From Eucommia ulmoides (Eukaryota > Streptophyta > Magnoliopsida > Garryales > Eucommiaceae), in the NCBI GenBank assembly GCA_016647705.1, contig CM028326.1, positions 2,604,001 to 2,668,000 of the forward strand: DNA of 64,000 nt. Direction: 5' to 3'. Shown here piece after piece: positions 36,020-48,872 of this stretch; within the stretch, counting starts at the first letter, position 1, and every line of letters starts with the position of its first letter. Both the position numbers and the translations under genes were made by a program. The notes under the pieces are model-generated. The model saw only the letters and a list, made by a program, of their open reading frames with translations, had not been told where the DNA came from and searched no databases.

Positions 36020-39000
36020 ATTTTTGTTTCTATTATGAGTTTATTGAATCACAATTCTATCGGATATCTGATTGTCGTCCAAATCTCTGTAATATATGTA
36101 TATTTCTTTTATTTATTTGTTTATTGTTTTCAATCAAGTTGCAAAATTTTATTATATGGATTTGTTTGTTAAATAGCATCATCACGGTTTTATTTGTGTG
36201 TGTGTGAGAGAGAGAGCTAGAGAATAGATTCGGGAGTTCCAAATCTTCTTCCAAATCTGATATAGCACAATCGTGTCAGGGAATATGGATTCGGGAGTTT
36301 CGGGGGATCAATCAATGAAGTGGCAATGAGATTTAAATGTTAATAGCCGAATATTTTTGTTATTGGATATTGATGGTGTTGCATTTGTAATATATGTTGT
36401 TTGTTGGTGATGATACTTAAATGTTAATTATTGTTGATTTTAATAAAACCGGTGTGCAATATTGTATAAACAGAAGAGATTATATCAATTTTATTTAGAT
36501 TTAATTTTTTTAGCCACAATCACTCACCACCACGACAATCATGCAAGTGTTGATATTTTTTGTTTGTACTTTTAACTTCAGATTAAGTTTTTCATTTTTT
36601 AATTTTAACTTCATATTAAGTTGTGTTCATCTGTTTACCTAAATGGTGCTTTTTTCCCCAGCTGCTCAAGGTAAAACATGGTTGCTCTTCTAGAGACTAA
36701 CTGCACCAAACAGGTATGGGGCTAATTGATTTTTTCTCTAATTAATGCGTTTAAAGAAATTTGCAGTTATAATGATTGTTTAATATATATGATTTCGATC
36801 ATGGTTGCTCTTCTAGAGACTAACCGCACCAAATAGGTATGTAGCCTAGTTAATTGATTTTTTCTCTAATTAATGAGTTTAAAGAAATTTGCAATTATAA
36901 TGATTGTTTAATATATATGATTTCGATCACATTTTTTCTATACACACAAGGGTCCCAAGAAAAAGTCCCTATTACCAAAAAATTGGGAACAAAAATTGAA
37001 ATTTGTGAACAAATGGGGTACAACTCTCTCTCTTTCTTTATGTTTATATATATTGTCAATGTGTGTACCCGTGAATTCTTGACGTCCATTACTTTTCTCA
37101 GTGAATATTTTAGAATCACTTTTTTTTTGACGAGGTACTAAATATTGTTCTAAACATTTGGGATAAGAACAAAAGTAGATATGTTCAAAAAATCTGGAAA
37201 CGAAACAAACAATGAAACTGCCACCTCAAATTTCTTCGTACGAGTAGTGAAGAACTAGAAGATAAATTGAACCTAATTTACTATTTTCTTATTTTTTAAT
37301 CACAATCAACCTCTCTAGATTTTGATTTCAAATTTGACCTTTTGAATTTTTTTGTTTGTGGTTCTTCTAATTAGAGATTTGATCACCACACCGGCACCGT
37401 AACTACGTACCACCCTTCAGGCTCCAAGACCACTAATCCAAGCTTCGATCGACCACAGCTACCTCTTCCACCATTTAAGTTCATGAGTTTTGTTGTTCCC
37501 AGAATTCTTTTTTGGAATCAGAAACACTAAAAAAATTGTTTCCATGTTGCATCCAAATTTTTACAAATGATTTGTTATTTTTTTTTTTGTTCATATTTTT
37601 TTTCATGTTCATTGCTCTATTTTTGGTAGTATTTGTTGAGTTTTATTTACCCATGAAGTTTTTATAAATTTGTTTCTTACAGGTTTACATAGTTTTGCAT
37701 CATTTTCGTTGTGCTAATTTAGTTAAATGAAAAAAGTTAAAGTTGTCCGGTGAAAAATAAAATTGGAGTTGTAGAGTGAGTTTCTTTCCCATTTTACATT
37801 GCAAAGTTGTTATTTTTTTGTTTTTTTCGTTTTTTTTTTTTTTTTTGTTTTTGTTTTTGTGTTTAAATCATGTTTAATTTTAGTATTATTTTAACATCTA
37901 AATATCTACGTTATCGGATACGACTATGTTTGTATTTGAATGTAAATTGTTTGTTGGTTATAACATTTAAATGTTAATTATTGTTGTTATTTTTTTAATA
38001 AAACATGTGTAGAATATTATATAAATAAAAGAATTATGTCGATTTTTCTGTTCAATTTTTTTTAACATACATGCCTTTAAGCTGATATCACATTCCATAA
38101 TGAAACCTGTTGAATTGCATTTTTCATTAGGAAACTTGTCTTTAATTTTTATGGCATCTTTGCATTCTATTACCTTAGATATATGCCTACTTCAAGCAAC
38201 AAGTGATTATCCGTTTCAATTTTATGGTTGTTCACATATTTTTGTCTGTTCACAGATTCTTTCCCTGAGTTTTGTGCCTGTTCCCATATTTCAGTATTTT
38301 TGTTCCCAGGTTTTTGATGTGTCGACGGTATAATGTGTAGCAGGTGCAATAAGTGTATATCTCAACTATTTTTGTTTTAGGACACGAAATGGTAATTATT
38401 ACATATTTAACCCTTATTTTCTATTTGATTATTTTTTATTTTTTATTTGGAATGTTTGATAGAGATTTAATTAGTTTTTTGTTTTATAATTCTTTTATTT
38501 TCGTTTGTTTATCTTCTATATTATTTTTTTATTTTTATTAATCCATATACCCGAATAAGCTTTTATATTTTATTTTTACAGGCTTACGTAGTTTTATTTT
38601 ATCTTCATTGTACTTTAAGAAATGAGATCGATGACAATGTAGTTAAACTAAAGAAGTTAAAGCTCACTTTTAGCGTTGAAGAACAAAACAGTAGTATTAA
38701 ATAAAGTAATGTGAATTTATTTCCCATTTTAAATTGCAAAGTTTTACTATTTCTATTTTTATTTTTTTATTTTTTTTATTTTTTTTTTTGCTAATTTTCA
38801 TCCTTTCCGATGGAACTATGTTTTGATTTTTGAATTGTTAATTATTTTGTTGCATAATGGAGCATTGAAGTAATAGATTTGGATAGGCAGTACACATTTT
38901 TCTGTTTGATTTTGTTTTGGTTTAACACATGCTTAATTATGGTATTATTTTAATAGCTGAATATTTGTGTTATTAGATACTGATTATGTTCTATTTGTAT

Positions 39001-39150
39001 ACATTATTTGTTTATGATAATATTTAAATATTAGTTATTGTTGATGTTTAATAAAATATGTGTAGAATGTTATATAAACAGAGGAGATTATATCAAAAAA
39101 CATTTTTTTTTTTTTTACACCCATGCCTTTAGGCACGGGTTATACCCTAG
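36020..39150 (+). mobile_element. Helitron-family DNA with 3' end (copy A)
   Basis: The 3' end at 39150 follows Helitron rules: a GC-rich hairpin (cccatgc-ctttag-gcacggg), ten bases, CTAG, then T. The last 350 bp match the end of copy B (48372). Upstream are rearranged, truncated pieces of the same family (36050-36510, 36590-36960, 37860-38060), so this is a nest rather than one unit. No Rep/helicase gene is present. The 5' end is not defined; Helitron-like sequence starts where the duplication breaks off. Confidence 0.7.
36678..36925 (+). repeat. Tandem duplication, 122-bp unit, two copies
   Basis: catggttgctcttctagaga starts at 36678 and at 36800, followed in each by ctaactgcacc/ctaaccgcacc and a shared AT-rich stretch. 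It lies in Helitron-family DNA; one related unit occurs near 45170-45260. Confidence 0.85.
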
Positions 39151-42100
39151 TCTATTTATAAATCACAATATATTTATATTTTGAGATATTTTGAGCCGTC
39201 GGATCGAATATCTGACGGTTGAGATTGAATATGGACAAATTATATATTTGAAACATTTTAGACCATTGGATCGAATATCCAACGGTCGAGATTGAATAAT
39301 ATTAAGAGATATTGTTGACCGTTTGATCAGTTTTCATTGGACGGTCAAGATCAAATCCATTTTGAAAAATACCTAAAAATTATCCCCAAATACCTAAACA
39401 TTACCCCCAAATTTCTCAATATCCCTAACAAATCTTGAATATTCTCTCCTGACCTAATCATTTTCCATATCCATCGCCCTATCTAAAGTTATTTTTGGGA
39501 GGGAAACATTTTATGCCTTTGGATCTCATATCCAAGGGTCTACATTGCACCATGTGAGAGACATTTTTTACCCTTAGATCACTTTTGATCCAAGGGCTTA
39601 GATCAAATTGGGTTTGAAAACCCTTCTCACCACTTTCTATGCTCTCTCACTCAGACATCTTCAACCTCTCGCTCGCTTCACTCCTACAACTCATCTCTCT
39701 CTCTCTCTCCATTCCACCCCATCTCGCTCTCAGCGTCTCCCCATTCATCGCCACCATCATCGTCGTTCTTGGTCTATCATCAATAGCCGTCACGCCACCA
39801 CACCTTAGGTAGGTCTCAAACGATCATTTTCTACTCTATTCACGATCGATTTCATGTCGTCACTACTCACTCGCTTCAAACTCTCTCTATCGTCGAGAAC
39901 GAAGACGATGATGCCAACATCAACATCCAAACCGTCGTCGCTCTCCGTCATGCGTCGCGTCGTCTCGCTTCGCTACTGACATCGTCGTCAAAATATGGCC
40001 ACTTATCGCTGTCAGACAAAATTTCTCAACACAGGAGAGCTTCAATTCGAGTTTTATCGTTTCCACCATTTGCGACCAAAAGGTGAGTCTCGATTCAATT
40101 TCTGATTTGTTCGAATTCAACGAAGACTCGAACAGGTAGCTCCGACTCCTGGTGATTGAAGGATTCTAGCCATGGCATGAATAATTGGGGCATAATCCTT
40201 CTCGCCACAATAACAATAGCCATTGATCTAGCGCCATCGTTATGTCTATTCCCATATTTTTGTATTTTTGTTCCCTGATTTCTATTTTTTATTTTTATTT
40301 TTGTTCCAGACCCGTTATTCGAACAAAATGCCTTAGAATAACTCCAGATGGAGATGGGTCTGCTACTATTCTTCAATTTCTTCTTAATCTCCACCGCTTT
40401 TTTGGTTCGTGGATCTGCAAGTCACACACTCTTTTTCTAGCATGTTCTTCATTTTTGTGTGTTTGCTTTGTGTAATTTTGTTTTTCTTCACAAAATTCCC
40501 TATGTGTTTTCTTCAATTTTGAAATTTTATACAGTTGAGATCTGGAGATCAAGAATTTAAGCTTTAATTGCTAGATTATATCTTCCTATGGTCTTCTTAT
40601 ACCCACTCTGTTTCAGGTTTCAGTATAAATTCACTAAAATCTGTTGTTTCTCTACTTAGATTTGAACACGGTAAGTTCTTCGACTAATTACCAACCGATC
40701 AGGATGTTCGAAAAATCGTGAACATTTCTTATAATAATGCTGAATCTTCAAACCCTTAAAACAAACACCATTTAGCTCTTGGGTTTTAGATCTCATTATT
40801 TGTTTCATTGTTTTTTGGCAGCAAACTACTCAAATCCAACCCAAAACAGGTATTGAAATCTGATTTGATCTACCATTTTCATATCAAATGGTTAATTTTT
40901 GTGTTCTCTATTAATTGTTTCTAATTCTCTATTAGTTTGAGGTGGCAAAAATGGTTATCTTCGCTATTGGTTGTGCTAATTGGGAATTAAAATGTATCAC
41001 GTTACATGGATGTTCTGATGACAAAAATAATATATAGGATGAATTTGTAGTCTATTTTTATGTTAATTATATAAAGTTTGATGTTAATTATATTCATAAT
41101 TTTGACAGCATGGAAAAAAATCCCGTTCGATATGAAAGAGATTCATTTGCTGGTAGAGAGTATGTCGTTAACAAAACTGAATCATCGATATGTTCTTAAC
41201 TCTGCAAAATAATCTGTAGATTTATTTTATTTTATTCAAACTGCTTTAATTTCTTGAATCCTGTAATTTTTCATTAATTCAAGGAGGCTTGACCATGGAA
41301 TGTACTAAAATGAAGGCCAAAATGGAGCTTTTACAGGAGAATATTAAGTAATGGACCTGATTTCATTTCTATATTCATTTAGTTTCAAGAAGAACAAGGT
41401 ACGTTATACATTTCTTAGCATTGTCAGTTTTTATGTTTTGATTTAAGTTACTTTATGGGTTTTAGATTATCATAGTAGTGATAATCTAGGTACAGTTTGA
41501 ATGGTTTTTTTATTCCTTTTTTGGAACATAAAGTTAAATCACTCATGAATATAATCACATCGAGCTAGGATTTGTAGACGGTGACAATCTTATATCTATA
41601 AGCAATATGAATCGCGCATGGAGGCATTCGACCCATATCTTGGCTGGGCAATCCGAAAGGTACGTCAAATGCATTAATCGTGTCGCTATTCTCTTACGCG
41701 CAACTGGTTTTGCAGCCCTGGCGGTGTCCCCTCCTCATGTCTGATCAAACACCTCAATAACTAATTTTTCATAATTTTTGTTTTTTATTTTTGTATTTTT
41801 GTTTCAACTTTTTTTTTAATAGCAGTGATTTATTTTGGATACTGGGTTTTAAAAACGGATTGTCGGGCGGTCATGAAGACTGTCCCCACACAATGTAATC
41901 ACTGAAAGTTGTCAAAATACTTTTTTTTTGTTGGGGGGGGGGGGAGGGGGGGTTTATTGTAATTTGGGTTTTGAGAATTCTATGTTTAATTTTGAGTTTT
42001 TGTCCCCTGTTTTTTGTTTTTCTTTTTCCCTTTTTCCATTTTTTTTGGTGTGCTATTATTTCGTTAGTTGTGTTTATATGTTTGCAATACTTCATTAGTT

Positions 42101-42305
42101 GTATTTGTTAAATGTAACTTCGGTGGGAAGACGTATATTTTTGTATTGCGATTTATATGATTTTTGCGATATTTAAGCTGCCACATATTCAGAATCAAGT
42201 GCAAAATTTGATTGGCATGAGTCTACTTTTTTTTTCGTTTCGTTCCAAAATCTTTCTTTCAGGAAAAGAAATTGTTGTCTGGGAACAAGGTTGAACATAA
42301 ACTAA

Positions 42306-42840
42306 GACCCCGTTTGGTAACCGTTTCCATTTCGAAATTTCTCATTCCATTCCCAGATTTTTGGAAATTCTAATTGGGAATAGCGTTTGGTAATTTTTAT
42401 TTTCGTTTCCATTCCATTTCCATTTGAGAATTGTGCCCATTTTTTTTCTTAAAAAATGAGAAACAAAAAAAAATTACTTCCCATAATTTCCATAACCATT
42501 TGTTACTTTTCATCCGTCGGCCATCTCCGGTGACCGTCACCAGTCACCTCTGGCAACGCTGGCCGCCCACTGTCCGGCCACCTCCGTCGCCGGCAACTTT
42601 CCGGCCATCTTCCGTCTGTCGGCCACCATCACCACCCGCCGCCGCATGCCGTCTGGCTAAAAAAAAAAAAAAATTTAGGATAAAATCGTTACCAAACGCG
42701 ATTCTCTTCCCAAAACAAAAAAAAAATTATCGTTACCAAATGCAATTCTACTCCGAAGAAGGAAATAAAATTTTCATCCCATCCCATCCCATTCTCATCC
42801 CACTACTGGAATGGAAACAGAAACGGTTACCAAACGTCAC
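42306..42840. mobile_element. Small TIR element (MITE) inside the Helitron block
   Basis: gaccccgtttggtaaccgtt at the left pairs with aacggttaccaaacgtcac at the right. The ends are flanked by ctaa on both sides (42302-42305 and 42841-42844). The 535-bp interior is C-rich (ccgtcggccatctccgg) without a transposase. Elements with ccgtttggtaac ends are common in plants; superfamily not assigned (hAT-like possible). Confidence 0.68.
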
Positions 42841-43389
42841 CTAAACAAATGGGGGACCTGTCTTTTCTATTTGCAATTTTTCTGTGTTTTTTTCCCATAA
42901 AAAAATTCAATTAAAATATGGAATTGTAACAGAAATCTGAGAATATAATTTGAAATGTGAAAATACATTTAGTGTTTCCAGAAAATTTACTTGAAAAATC
43001 TGTTATTTACAGATTTGAGTTTGAGTAGAGATGATGAGAAGCACGAAATATATAAGGTATGGAATAAATTTGATAATCTTTTATCCCCGTTTCCTGTTTT
43101 TCAGTTCATTTGTTATACTTATTCAGCTTCTGGTACTATTTTTTAGTTCATCAGTTCTTTAGATGGAGTTTGTTTAGTGCTTCTATTCCCATATTTATTT
43201 TTATGTACTCTAAAAACTTGATAGAAAAGTACAAACGTTGGGAATAATTTTATTGTGTTTCTAGAAATTAAGCTGAAAAATTGGAAAGCAAGACCGAAAA
43301 ATATATATCCGCGACTTCATTTCTCCGAGAACAAGGCATCCGTTTCTATTTTTTTATGTTTTTGTGTATTAGAATGTATCAACAAGGGT

Positions 43390-44030
43390 TTTTATATTCA
43401 GTTTTTACACAGACTATTTGAAGCTTAAATTTGGATCCTAGATTTTAAGAACAGATTGCAATGGCTTAAGATTTGTCTGATGTTTTGATTTGATTTCTTC
43501 GTTTTAGGTATTTTGAATATCTTCATCTTGGGTATTTTAATTTCTTAAACAAGTAGAGATTTATGTTATATGTGTTGCATGGAATAGATTTTTTTCTCTG
43601 AAATTGGTTATATTCAGTTTTTACACAGACCACTTGAAGCATAAATTTGGATCCCAGATTTGAATAATTTTTTCTAATATTTGAAGAACAATGGATTTCA
43701 GTGGCTTGAGATTTGTCTAATATTTGAATAAATTTCTTTGATATTGGTGGTTTAAATCCCTTGATTTCACACTTTTTTTTTTCATCTAATAGGTGCAACA
43801 AGATTGTCCCATTCTTGATTTGATTTGTTTTAGGCATTTTGATTTTATTTCTTATTTTTCGATATTTTGACTTTATTTCTTTGTTTTGGGTATTTTTATT
43901 TCTTAAATGTGTAGAGCTTTATGTTGTATGTGTTGCATTGAATATTTTTGTTTTACTCAAAATTGGATATATTCAGTTTTTACACAGACGATTTGAAGTT
44001 TAAATTTGGATCCTAGATTTGAATATGTTT
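43390..44030 (+). repeat. Triplicated segment in the Helitron block
   Basis: atattcagtttttacacaga, followed by ttgaagctt/aaatttggatcc, occurs at 43394, 43610 and 43969, with related flanks (tatgtgttgcatggaat). The spacing is unequal (216 and 359), so these are old local duplications. Confidence 0.8.
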
Positions 44031-46441
44031 TTTGGTGGACCTCAAAGGATTTGCTTCTTTTTTTTTTTTTAAACGTTTTCTCTTCATTGTCAAATTGATT
44101 TTACAATTTTTAGAGATTGATTTATGTTATTATTTAATTTCTGGAATTCCAAAAATTAAAAGCCATAACTCCCTTCCTCTTCTCCTCTTCTTTGTTGTTA
44201 AGATCAGATTCAGTGATTTTATTATTGTTTAGTTTCTAGAATTCTTTGACTGACCACCATCGAACTTATTTTTGAGACTGTGCACGATCGCCAACAATAA
44301 AATATACATTTTTGTTTTTAAAAAAAATTGTATTGATTAGTATTCTCAAACTAGTCAATACATATGTTTTTTTAATGTTTTAATTCCAACTCCGAAAGGG
44401 ATTTTTGCCTAATCTAACAATACACTTAATTTATCAATGTTTACTTTCTGAAATTATTTAATCAACATCACATTTACTTTTCAGCTCTTGCACGATCAAT
44501 CGAAGAGAGTCCACTTCCTGAAGTAGCTTGCATTTGGATTGTTTTTTATTACTGTTTTCTTTGATGGGTAGGTCTGGTGATTTTGTTTGGGCATTTCCAT
44601 TTACGATTTCAACTCTATTTATGTGTTTTTTGTTAGTATTAACTAATTGTGTTTTACCTATGAATCTTCACATGAAATTGTACCAATTGGGTTCATATAG
44701 TGTAGTTTGTGACTTTGAACTGGAAAAGGAACTCAAAATGATAGTTTGGAAGTTCCTTGATTGCCATTTGGTTAGTGTTTCAAATTTGTTATTGTTCGAC
44801 TGAACCTGTAAAGAAATCAATTTTTGTCCAGATCCCAGAAATTTTGGAACAAAACTGAAACATGTTCAATATCTTTTCCCAACAATTTCTGGTTGGATTT
44901 CTTGCCATAAAACATGTATTTTCTGCCATTTTCTCCTTAAATGGACATTTTCGGCCAGAATCACACACCATCACCACCTACAAATGTATTTTCTTTGTCT
45001 CTTTTCCAGAATTATATGACGCAATTTTTTTGTCTGTATTTTTAACTTCATATGAAGTTTTTCATTTTTTTTAATTTTAACTTTTTGAAGCTATGTTCAT
45101 CTGTTTACCCAAATGGTATTTTTTTTTTAAGCAAACAGGTTTACCCTAAAGATTCGATTAACGACAACAACTCATGGTGAAACGTGGGCGCTCTTCCAGA
45201 GACGAACCGCACCGAAGAAGTATGTAATCCAGCTCTCGATTTTTATCGTGATGAAAATATTTTTTTTTTTTTACATCATATTTGGCTATGTTTAATTGGT
45301 TATTTCTCTAATTACTAAGTTTAAAGAAGTATGGAGTTACAATGATTGTTTAATATAAATTATTTCAATCACAGTTTCTCTATACACATGAGGGTTCCGA
45401 GAAAAATGTAAACAATATTTTCCTTTGTGTTATGAAATGAAATAAGGTAAAAATTTTAACAATATTTTGTGTTATGAAATGAAATAGGGTAAATTTGTTC
45501 CAGAGCTTGGCTTCAATAAAAACCACCTTCAATTATTGGTACAATATGCCATATTAACTCAAAAGTGTTGTGGTTTTGTAATTTTTATTCAGGTATATTT
45601 CACTTCTATTTGTAGACAATTTTATTTTCTAATTTTTTTGAATTCTTTTTTTTTTTTAATTTCCATAGGGGTTCTATTCATGTTTTTGGATTATTTTGAA
45701 ATATATGAAGATAAATAAGTTGATTTGCTTCCATTTTGATTCATATTTCTATTCATGTTTATATCTTTGTGAAATTATTGTCTTTTAGTTTTACTTTGAT
45801 AGTTGTATATTTGGTTAATCAAAATTGGTCTTGCTCAATCTAATCTAAAGTTCGAGAACAAGAGGTTTAAAGTTGCATCGCGTAATGTCATATTCAATTT
45901 TTTTACTAAATGTTGGAGATTTAAAACCTTTTTGTATTAGTTGTTTCAATTGTGGTAATGGCGATGTTGGTTACTATGGTTTGGAATGTGTATGAGGTAT
46001 GCTCATGCTTTCTATTGGATTTAGATTAAAATGTTTAGGTTTAAACAAGTTTTTTAATACAATTTTTTTCCCCAGGTTTGCTCTTTTCGCGACCGCCCTC
46101 TATAGGACAACATTTTTCAAAAGGGGAGAACGAGCTTTGGTTTCTACCCATAGAGATAGAGGCATGGGCCAAGTAAATGCATCTGGCCAACTTCTTAAAG
46201 AGCCTTCAAAAATTATTTGATTAGGTAGGTTTCTGTTCTCAATTTTTTGTTAATATTCTAAATTTCTTGAATTTAATTTAATGTTACAATTCTATATGAA
46301 ACTGATTTTCATCCAAGTCTCTCTAATATATATGTTTTTGTTTTATTTATTTATTGCTTCAATCAGGCTGCAAAATTTTATGTTTCGAACTTTTTTTGGG
46401 TTATAGGGATTTGTTTGTTAAAAAGCTTCATAATAGTTTTA

Positions 46442-46442
<1 letters not shown>

Positions 46443-46475
<33 letters not shown>
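46443..46475. repeat. (TG)n microsatellite
   Basis: About 16 TG units, at a place where the related copy A sequence (36195) has only a few. Confidence 0.9.
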
Positions 46476-46477
<2 letters not shown>

Positions 46478-48384
46478 CCAGAGGATAGAATCGGGAGTTT
46501 CAAATCTTCTTTCGAGCATAATTGTGACAGAGGATATGGATTCAGGAGTTCTAGGGGATCGATCGATGAAGTGACACTGAGATAGGTTGCGAATGAGCGA
46601 AAAATTCTTGAACAAATTGAGAGATCGAAACAATTGGTAAGTTTTTTTACCGTCTATAATTTATTGTAGACTGCATTTCCTAAATGATAAAAAATAGACA
46701 TATATGGTGGCAAAAGGAAAGCCATTAAAGATGGCTTAGAGTAAAGTGTATATGTGTCGAATGCATAGATTCATTATCGACGTCCAAAATGATTGATTGG
46801 CACCATATAGTTTGATCGGTTGGCAACATTAATTTAAAAATTGTGTTTCGCCTTGCCTCGATTTTTTTTTAATCATATGCAGACACATTTTAACTTTTCT
46901 TTTAACATATTTATGGGATAGGATCTTTTTTTGTCCACACTACTGGAAACAAGGCGGTGTATTTTCAGAAATTTGTTTCCGTTCTCAAAAATATTTTTTT
47001 GTTTGGTGAAGAACAAAATTGGAGTCATAGAGAGTTTCTTTCCCATTTTACATTATAAAGTTCTTTTTCATTTTCTATTTGTTCATTTTGTTTCGGTTTA
47101 GCTCCTGTTTAATTATAGTATTATTTTAATAGCTGAATATCTACGTTATTGAATACGACTGTGTTGTATTATGTAATGTAAATGGTTTGTTGGTAATAAC
47201 ATTTAAATGTTAATTATTGTTGATTTTCTTAATAAAAACAGGTGTAGAATATTATATAAATAGAAGATATTACGTTGAATTTTTTGTTCGAGTTTTTTAA
47301 CATCCATGCCTTCAGTATGATATCGTATTTCATAATGAATCCTCTTGAATTGCTTTTTTCATTAGGAAGTTTGTATTTAATTTTTATGGCATTTTTGCAT
47401 TCTATTACCTTATATGTATGTTGGGTTTAAGTAGCATGTAGTTATTCGTTATAGTTTTTTGTTTGTTTCTAGATTTTTGTTTGTTCCTAGATTCTGTTCC
47501 CTGAGTTCCGTGTCTGTCCCATGTTTCTGTATTTTTGTTCCCTGATTTCTGATGTGTTGGCGGTGTAATGTGTAGTGGGAGCAATAAGTATATATCTCAA
47601 CCATTTTTTTTGGGACACGAAATGGTGATTAATATCTATTTAACTCTCATTTTATATTTCATGATTTTTTTTTATTGTTTGATATAGATTTAATTAGTTT
47701 TGTTTTATAATTCTTTCATTTTTGATTGCTTATTTTCTATGCAAAATTATTTTTTGATTTTATTTATCCATATACCCAAATAAATTTTTATATGTTTTGT
47801 TTTTATAGGTTTATGTAGTATTGTTTGATCTTCACTGTACTTCAAGAAACTAGGTTGATGACAATGTAGTTAAATAAAAAAAAGAAGTTAAAATTGACTT
47901 TTGGTGGTGAAAAACAAAATAGTAGTATTAGATAGATAAAGTAATGTGAATTTTTTCCTCATTTTGAATTGTGGAGTTCTAATTCTATTTCTATTTATTT
48001 TTTTAATTTTAATCCTTTCCTATGGACTATGTTTTGATTTTCGAATTATTAATTATTTAGTTGCATATGCAAAATGGAGCATTGAAGTAGCAGATTTGGA
48101 TAGACAGTACACATTTTTTGTTTTGATTTTGATTCGGTTTAACTCATGCTTAATTGTGGTATTATTTTAAAAGCAAAATATTTATATTATTGGATACTGG
48201 TTGTGTTGTACTTATAATATACATTATTTGTTGGTGATGATATTTAAATGTTAATTATTGTTGATATTTAATAAAGTAGTTATAGAATGTTGTACAAACA
48301 GAGGAGATTATATCAATTTTTTTAGGTTCATTTTATCTACGCTCGTGTCTTTAGGCACGGGTTATACCCTAATATATATATATA

Positions 48385-48872
48385 TAGGGGAAATTACATT
48401 TTAAACCCTCCAGTTTTGACACTTTTCTAGTTGGTCCCTCTCCGTTTGAGCGTTTTATCAACACGTTTTTATTCGATCCTTCCGTCAAAAATTTCATCCA
48501 AATTAACAGAATATAGGGACAAAACAGTTTGTTATGAAGTGAAAACACCCCCGTAACAGGGGGTGAAAACACCCCCGTAACAGGGGTGCCACCCCCTGTT
48601 ACAAAGGTGGTTCACTCCCTGTTACGAGGGTGGTTCACCCCCTGTTAGGAGGGGTGGAATCACCCCCGTAACAGGGGCCGGCGGGGGGAAGGAGAGAGAG
48701 GGGGGAAGGAGGGAGAAGAGAAAGAGAAAGAAGTCAACCAAAAAAAAAATATTAAAAATTGATAAAAAAAAAAAAATGAAAAAATGTAAAATGACGATTT
48801 TGCCCTCATAATTCGGTTGGTGTTGACAGAATTTTTGACGAAAGGACCGAATAAAAACGTGTTGATACGATG
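48385..48872. mobile_element. Truncated MULE-type MITE with palindromic GC core
   Basis: The left arm ggggaaattacattttaaac, later ttatcaacacgtttttattcg and ccttccgtcaaaaatt, is matched in reverse at 48785-48872 (aatttttgacgaaagga, cgaataaaaacgtgttgata). The right outermost part is missing, cut near 48872 where LTR-like DNA starts. The core 48540-48680 is a run of direct and inverted copies of acccccgtaacaggggg. Confidence 0.62.

Larger units (their letters stand above)
26540..36020. repeat. Segmental duplication, copy 1 (carries one TIR gene)
   Basis: Host segment 26540-27176 plus 31643-36020 matches 51135-57330 in the same orientation, usually with only a few differences per 100 bp, including non-coding DNA and old repeats. 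Coordinates differ by 21,317 across the TIR gene. The block 27177-31642 is a later insertion absent from copy 2. The right border is at about 36020, where Helitron-family DNA begins. Confidence 0.9.
39151..48372 (+). mobile_element. Large non-autonomous Helitron-like block with 3' end (copy B)
   Basis: The 3' end reads ctcgtgt-cttta-ggcacggg, ttataccct, CTAA, then T: hairpin plus CTRR. The sequence directly after copy A's CTAG, tctatttataaatcac, is a candidate 5' TC end, giving a head-to-tail join. The block contains gene-like C/T-rich stretches (39600-39820), intron-like T-rich DNA and internal duplications, but no Rep/helicase and no intact gene. The 5' limit is uncertain; the unit could start further right. 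Confidence 0.6.

Noticed and set aside
39608-39808. 66-codon Ser/His-rich frame as a gene start
   Set aside because: C/T-rich leader-like DNA in the Helitron block with no continuing exon recognised; could be a captured gene fragment but is not supported.
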